64,000 nucleotides of DNA, taken from contig NZ_CP090557.1 in NCBI RefSeq assembly GCF_021484805.1, positions 186,001-250,000 of the forward strand, read 5' to 3'. The notes below the pieces were generated by a model, which worked only from the letters and a program-made list of their open reading frames with translations, was not told the DNA's origin and did no database searches. Positions within the stretch are counted from its first letter, which is position 1. Each line of letters begins with the position of its first letter. The position numbers and the translations under genes are program-made. The stretch is from Tellurirhabdus bombi (lineage in GTDB: Bacteria; Bacteroidota; Bacteroidia; Cytophagales; Spirosomataceae). Shown here piece by piece: positions 62,707 through 64,000 of the stretch.

Positions 62707-63399
62707 ATGAAGAAAGCACCCTTATTTTCCTTGCTTTTTGCTGGCGCAATTACCCTGTGCGCTTTCAATATGAAACCCGGCAAATGGATTTCCCTTTTTG
62801 ACGGCAAAACGACTAAAGGCTGGCATAGTTACCTGAAAAACGAAGCGGTTGGCTGGAACATCGAAGATGGTACTCTGACGCCCGATGGCACAGGTGGCGA
62901 TTTGGTGACCGATCGTGAATTCGAAAACTTTGAGTTTGACTTTGAATTCAAGGTTCCAAAAGGAAGTAACAGTGGCGTGGTTTATAAGGTGATTGAATCA
63001 CCGGACAATAAGTCCACTCACATGTCTGGTCCTGAATATCAGATTATTGACGACAAAGGATACGGTACTGGCGAAAAAGTTATTCAACTAAAAGACAGCC
63101 AGTTAACGGGTTCAAATTATGATATGCAACCGCCTTCCGACCCAACAGCTGTTAAACCCGCCGGTGAATGGAACAAAGGACGGATTGTTGTCAACAACGA
63201 CCACGTTGAGCATTACGTTAATGGCAAAAAAGTAGTTGAATACCATTACGGAGGAGAAGCCTGGAAGGCACAACTAGCTAAAAGTAAGTTTACCCAGATG
63301 GCTTACGCTACGCCTCACGCTAAAGGGAAAATTGCTTTACAAAGTCATAATCCAAAAGAAAAAGTGTGGTACCGGAATCTTCGTATACGAGAATTGTAA
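62707..63399 (+). CDS. Secreted DUF1080 protein (3-keto-disaccharide hydrolase-like)
   Basis: The 230-residue protein has a signal peptide (about residues 1-19) and one DUF1080 domain: ISLFDGKTTKGWHSY, FENFEFDFEFKVPKGSNSGV, MSGPEYQIIDDKGYG, then GKIALQSHNPKEKVWYRNLR. It is likely cotranscribed with the Gfo/Idh/MocA gene. The two could oxidise and then cleave a glycoside; this is inference from family and pairing. A clear terminator follows. Confidence 0.92.
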   Translation: MKKAPLFSLLFAGAITLCAFNMKPGKWISLFDGKTTKGWHSYLKNEAVGWNIEDGTLTPDGTGGDLVTDREFENFEFDFEFKVPKGSNSGVVYKVIESPDNKSTHMSGPEYQIIDDKGYGTGEKVIQLKDSQLTGSNYDMQPPSDPTAVKPAGEWNKGRIVVNNDHVEHYVNGKKVVEYHYGGEAWKAQLAKSKFTQMAYATPHAKGKIALQSHNPKEKVWYRNLRIREL

Positions 63400-63431
63400 G
63401 ATCATTTGTTTAGCCAATACTCTATATAAGC

Positions 63432-63461
63432 AGCCTCCTTCATGCGAAGGAGGCTTTTTTT
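63432..63461 (+). terminator. Intrinsic terminator after the second DUF1080 gene
   Basis: A 10-bp perfect stem (agcctccttc with gaaggaggct) and a 4-base loop is followed by a run of T. Confidence 0.92.
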
Positions 63462-63502
63462 ATGATCTATTTTAGCTAAATAGCTGTTACTAAACCTTTT
63501 TT

Positions 63503-63532
63503 TTGGCGTCTTACATAAAGGATATATATTTG
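63503..63532 (+). promoter_or_regulatory. Bacteroidota-type promoter of the last gene
   Basis: TTG at 63503-63505, a 19-base spacer and TATATTTG at 63525-63532 match the phylum consensus exactly. The ATG is 42 bases on. Confidence 0.78.
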
Positions 63533-63574
63533 CTTATACAAGCATTATTAGCTATAAATTTAAGCCAATACACC

Positions 63575-64000
63575 ATGAAAAATCTGTTTACATCATCAAA
63601 AAGGACGCGCTGGCGCCGTTTAGCTGTACTGGGTTTGGGATTATTTGCCACAACTACCGCTTCGGCCCAATGCCTCAACCCGAGCACCGCCGACCAGCCT
63701 GTTGAATTTCAAATCACGTTCGACAAAGCTACTAATCGCGTCACGGCCTGGTACATACCTTCCGTTTCGTCAACGCACCGACTTGTTACGGCTCAATTTA
63801 GCATTGTTGCGCCAAATGGCTATACCCCGCCCCAGAGCGGCTCCAGCCGTGATTCCGGTTTCCAGATTACGAACATTAACGGTAGCTGGAGCGATTTTGT
63901 ATTTGATAATGAGATGTTTAGTAACCGAGGTAAAAATTCTCTTGCTTCGCTGGACAACCTGGTCGTGCACCAATTTGGTATGGCGCCTCAGGCTGTTGAT
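63575..64000 (+). CDS. Secreted protein, 3' end outside window
   Basis: The frame starts at ATG 63575 and has no stop before the right edge; 142 residues are visible. A signal peptide is clear (RRLAVLGLGLFATTTASAQC), followed by beta-strand-like sequence (VEFQITFDKATNRVTAWYIP, VTAQFSIVAPNGYTP) that suggests an Ig-like or cohesin-like surface domain. The whole protein and its role cannot be judged from this fragment. The opposite strand also has a short open frame that I regard as a shadow. Confidence 0.8.
   Translation, partial: MKNLFTSSKRTRWRRLAVLGLGLFATTTASAQCLNPSTADQPVEFQITFDKATNRVTAWYIPSVSSTHRLVTAQFSIVAPNGYTPPQSGSSRDSGFQITNINGSWSDFVFDNEMFSNRGKNSLASLDNLVVHQFGMAPQAVD

Noticed and set aside
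1-64000. Search for CRISPR arrays, tRNA or rRNA genes, insertion sequences, integrases and toxin-antitoxin or defence genes
   Set aside because: No repeat-spacer pattern, cloverleaf candidate, transposase or integrase motif, or defence family was seen. Short tRNA genes could still be missed without a search tool.

Overview
The window looks like chromosome of a free-living Bacteroidota, most likely order Cytophagales, family Spirosomataceae (Spirosoma/Larkinella-like). Grounds: the Bacteroidota -7 element TAnnTTTG in front of several genes, no obvious Shine-Dalgarno sequences, and typical families (DUF2851, DUF892, PA2169-like four-helix bundle, DUF1573, YwqE-like PHP protein, paired DUF1080 and Gfo/Idh/MocA genes, GH140/GH43/GH20 hydrolases). 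This placement is inference from gene content; no rRNA or tRNA gene was seen. There is no phage, insertion sequence, integrase or CRISPR array. Two genes run off the window: a membrane LuxR-type regulator on the left and a secreted protein on the right.

Layout. 1-4.6 kb: regulator, then a divergent glycan pair (GH20 hexosaminidase, BNR sialidase-like protein). 4.7-13.6 kb: ileS, an unknown membrane pair, menA, a GPx-like peroxidase, argS. 13.7-17.7 kb: a secreted unknown, DUF2905, a truncated receiver protein, a GH140-like hydrolase. 17.8-20 kb: a degenerate YrdC-like gene coupled to a CCA-adding/HD enzyme, plus a two-helix membrane protein. 20.2-25.6 kb: a PAS histidine kinase, a DUF892 protein, DUF2851, pyrF. 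25.7-29.4 kb: rfbC, a degenerate YwqE-like PHP protein behind a sigma-54-type promoter, and a DJ-1/PfpI plus aldehyde dehydrogenase pair. 29.6-32.1 kb: DUF1573 divergent from a two-component system, with a direct-repeat array between them. 32.2-38 kb: a beta-propeller protein, a small lipoprotein, a stress-type cluster (OmpA lipoprotein, DUF3140, PA2169-like) and glgX. 38.1-42.7 kb: GH43, galK, DUF3891, an MFS carrier. 42.9-46.4 kb: a second stress cluster (flavin-fold stress protein, 13-Cys copper-binding protein, small protein) and a response regulator overlapping a sensor kinase. 46.6-49.6 kb: M13 peptidase and a beta-barrel protein. 49.7-53.8 kb: serine biosynthesis, where a SerB-like phosphatase is fused to SerA and followed by a SerC-type aminotransferase. 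53.9-61 kb: DUF2911, a decayed gene, DUF1080, ChaN-like, DoxX-like, MFS plus KptA, an unknown, and two disordered acidic proteins. 61.2-63.4 kb: Gfo/Idh/MocA oxidoreductase plus DUF1080.

The genes point to a glycan-degrading heterotroph with strong stress and envelope functions. The most interesting items are: the SerB-SerA fusion beside a SerC-type gene; an IleRS whose HIGH motif reads GIHH; a YwqE-like protein that has lost metal ligands behind a sigma-54-type promoter; a YrdC-like protein without its hallmark residues, translationally coupled to the CCA enzyme; a phased repeat array in front of a two-component system; and a fragmented pseudogene beside a DUF1080 gene. I found no clearly new multi-gene system.
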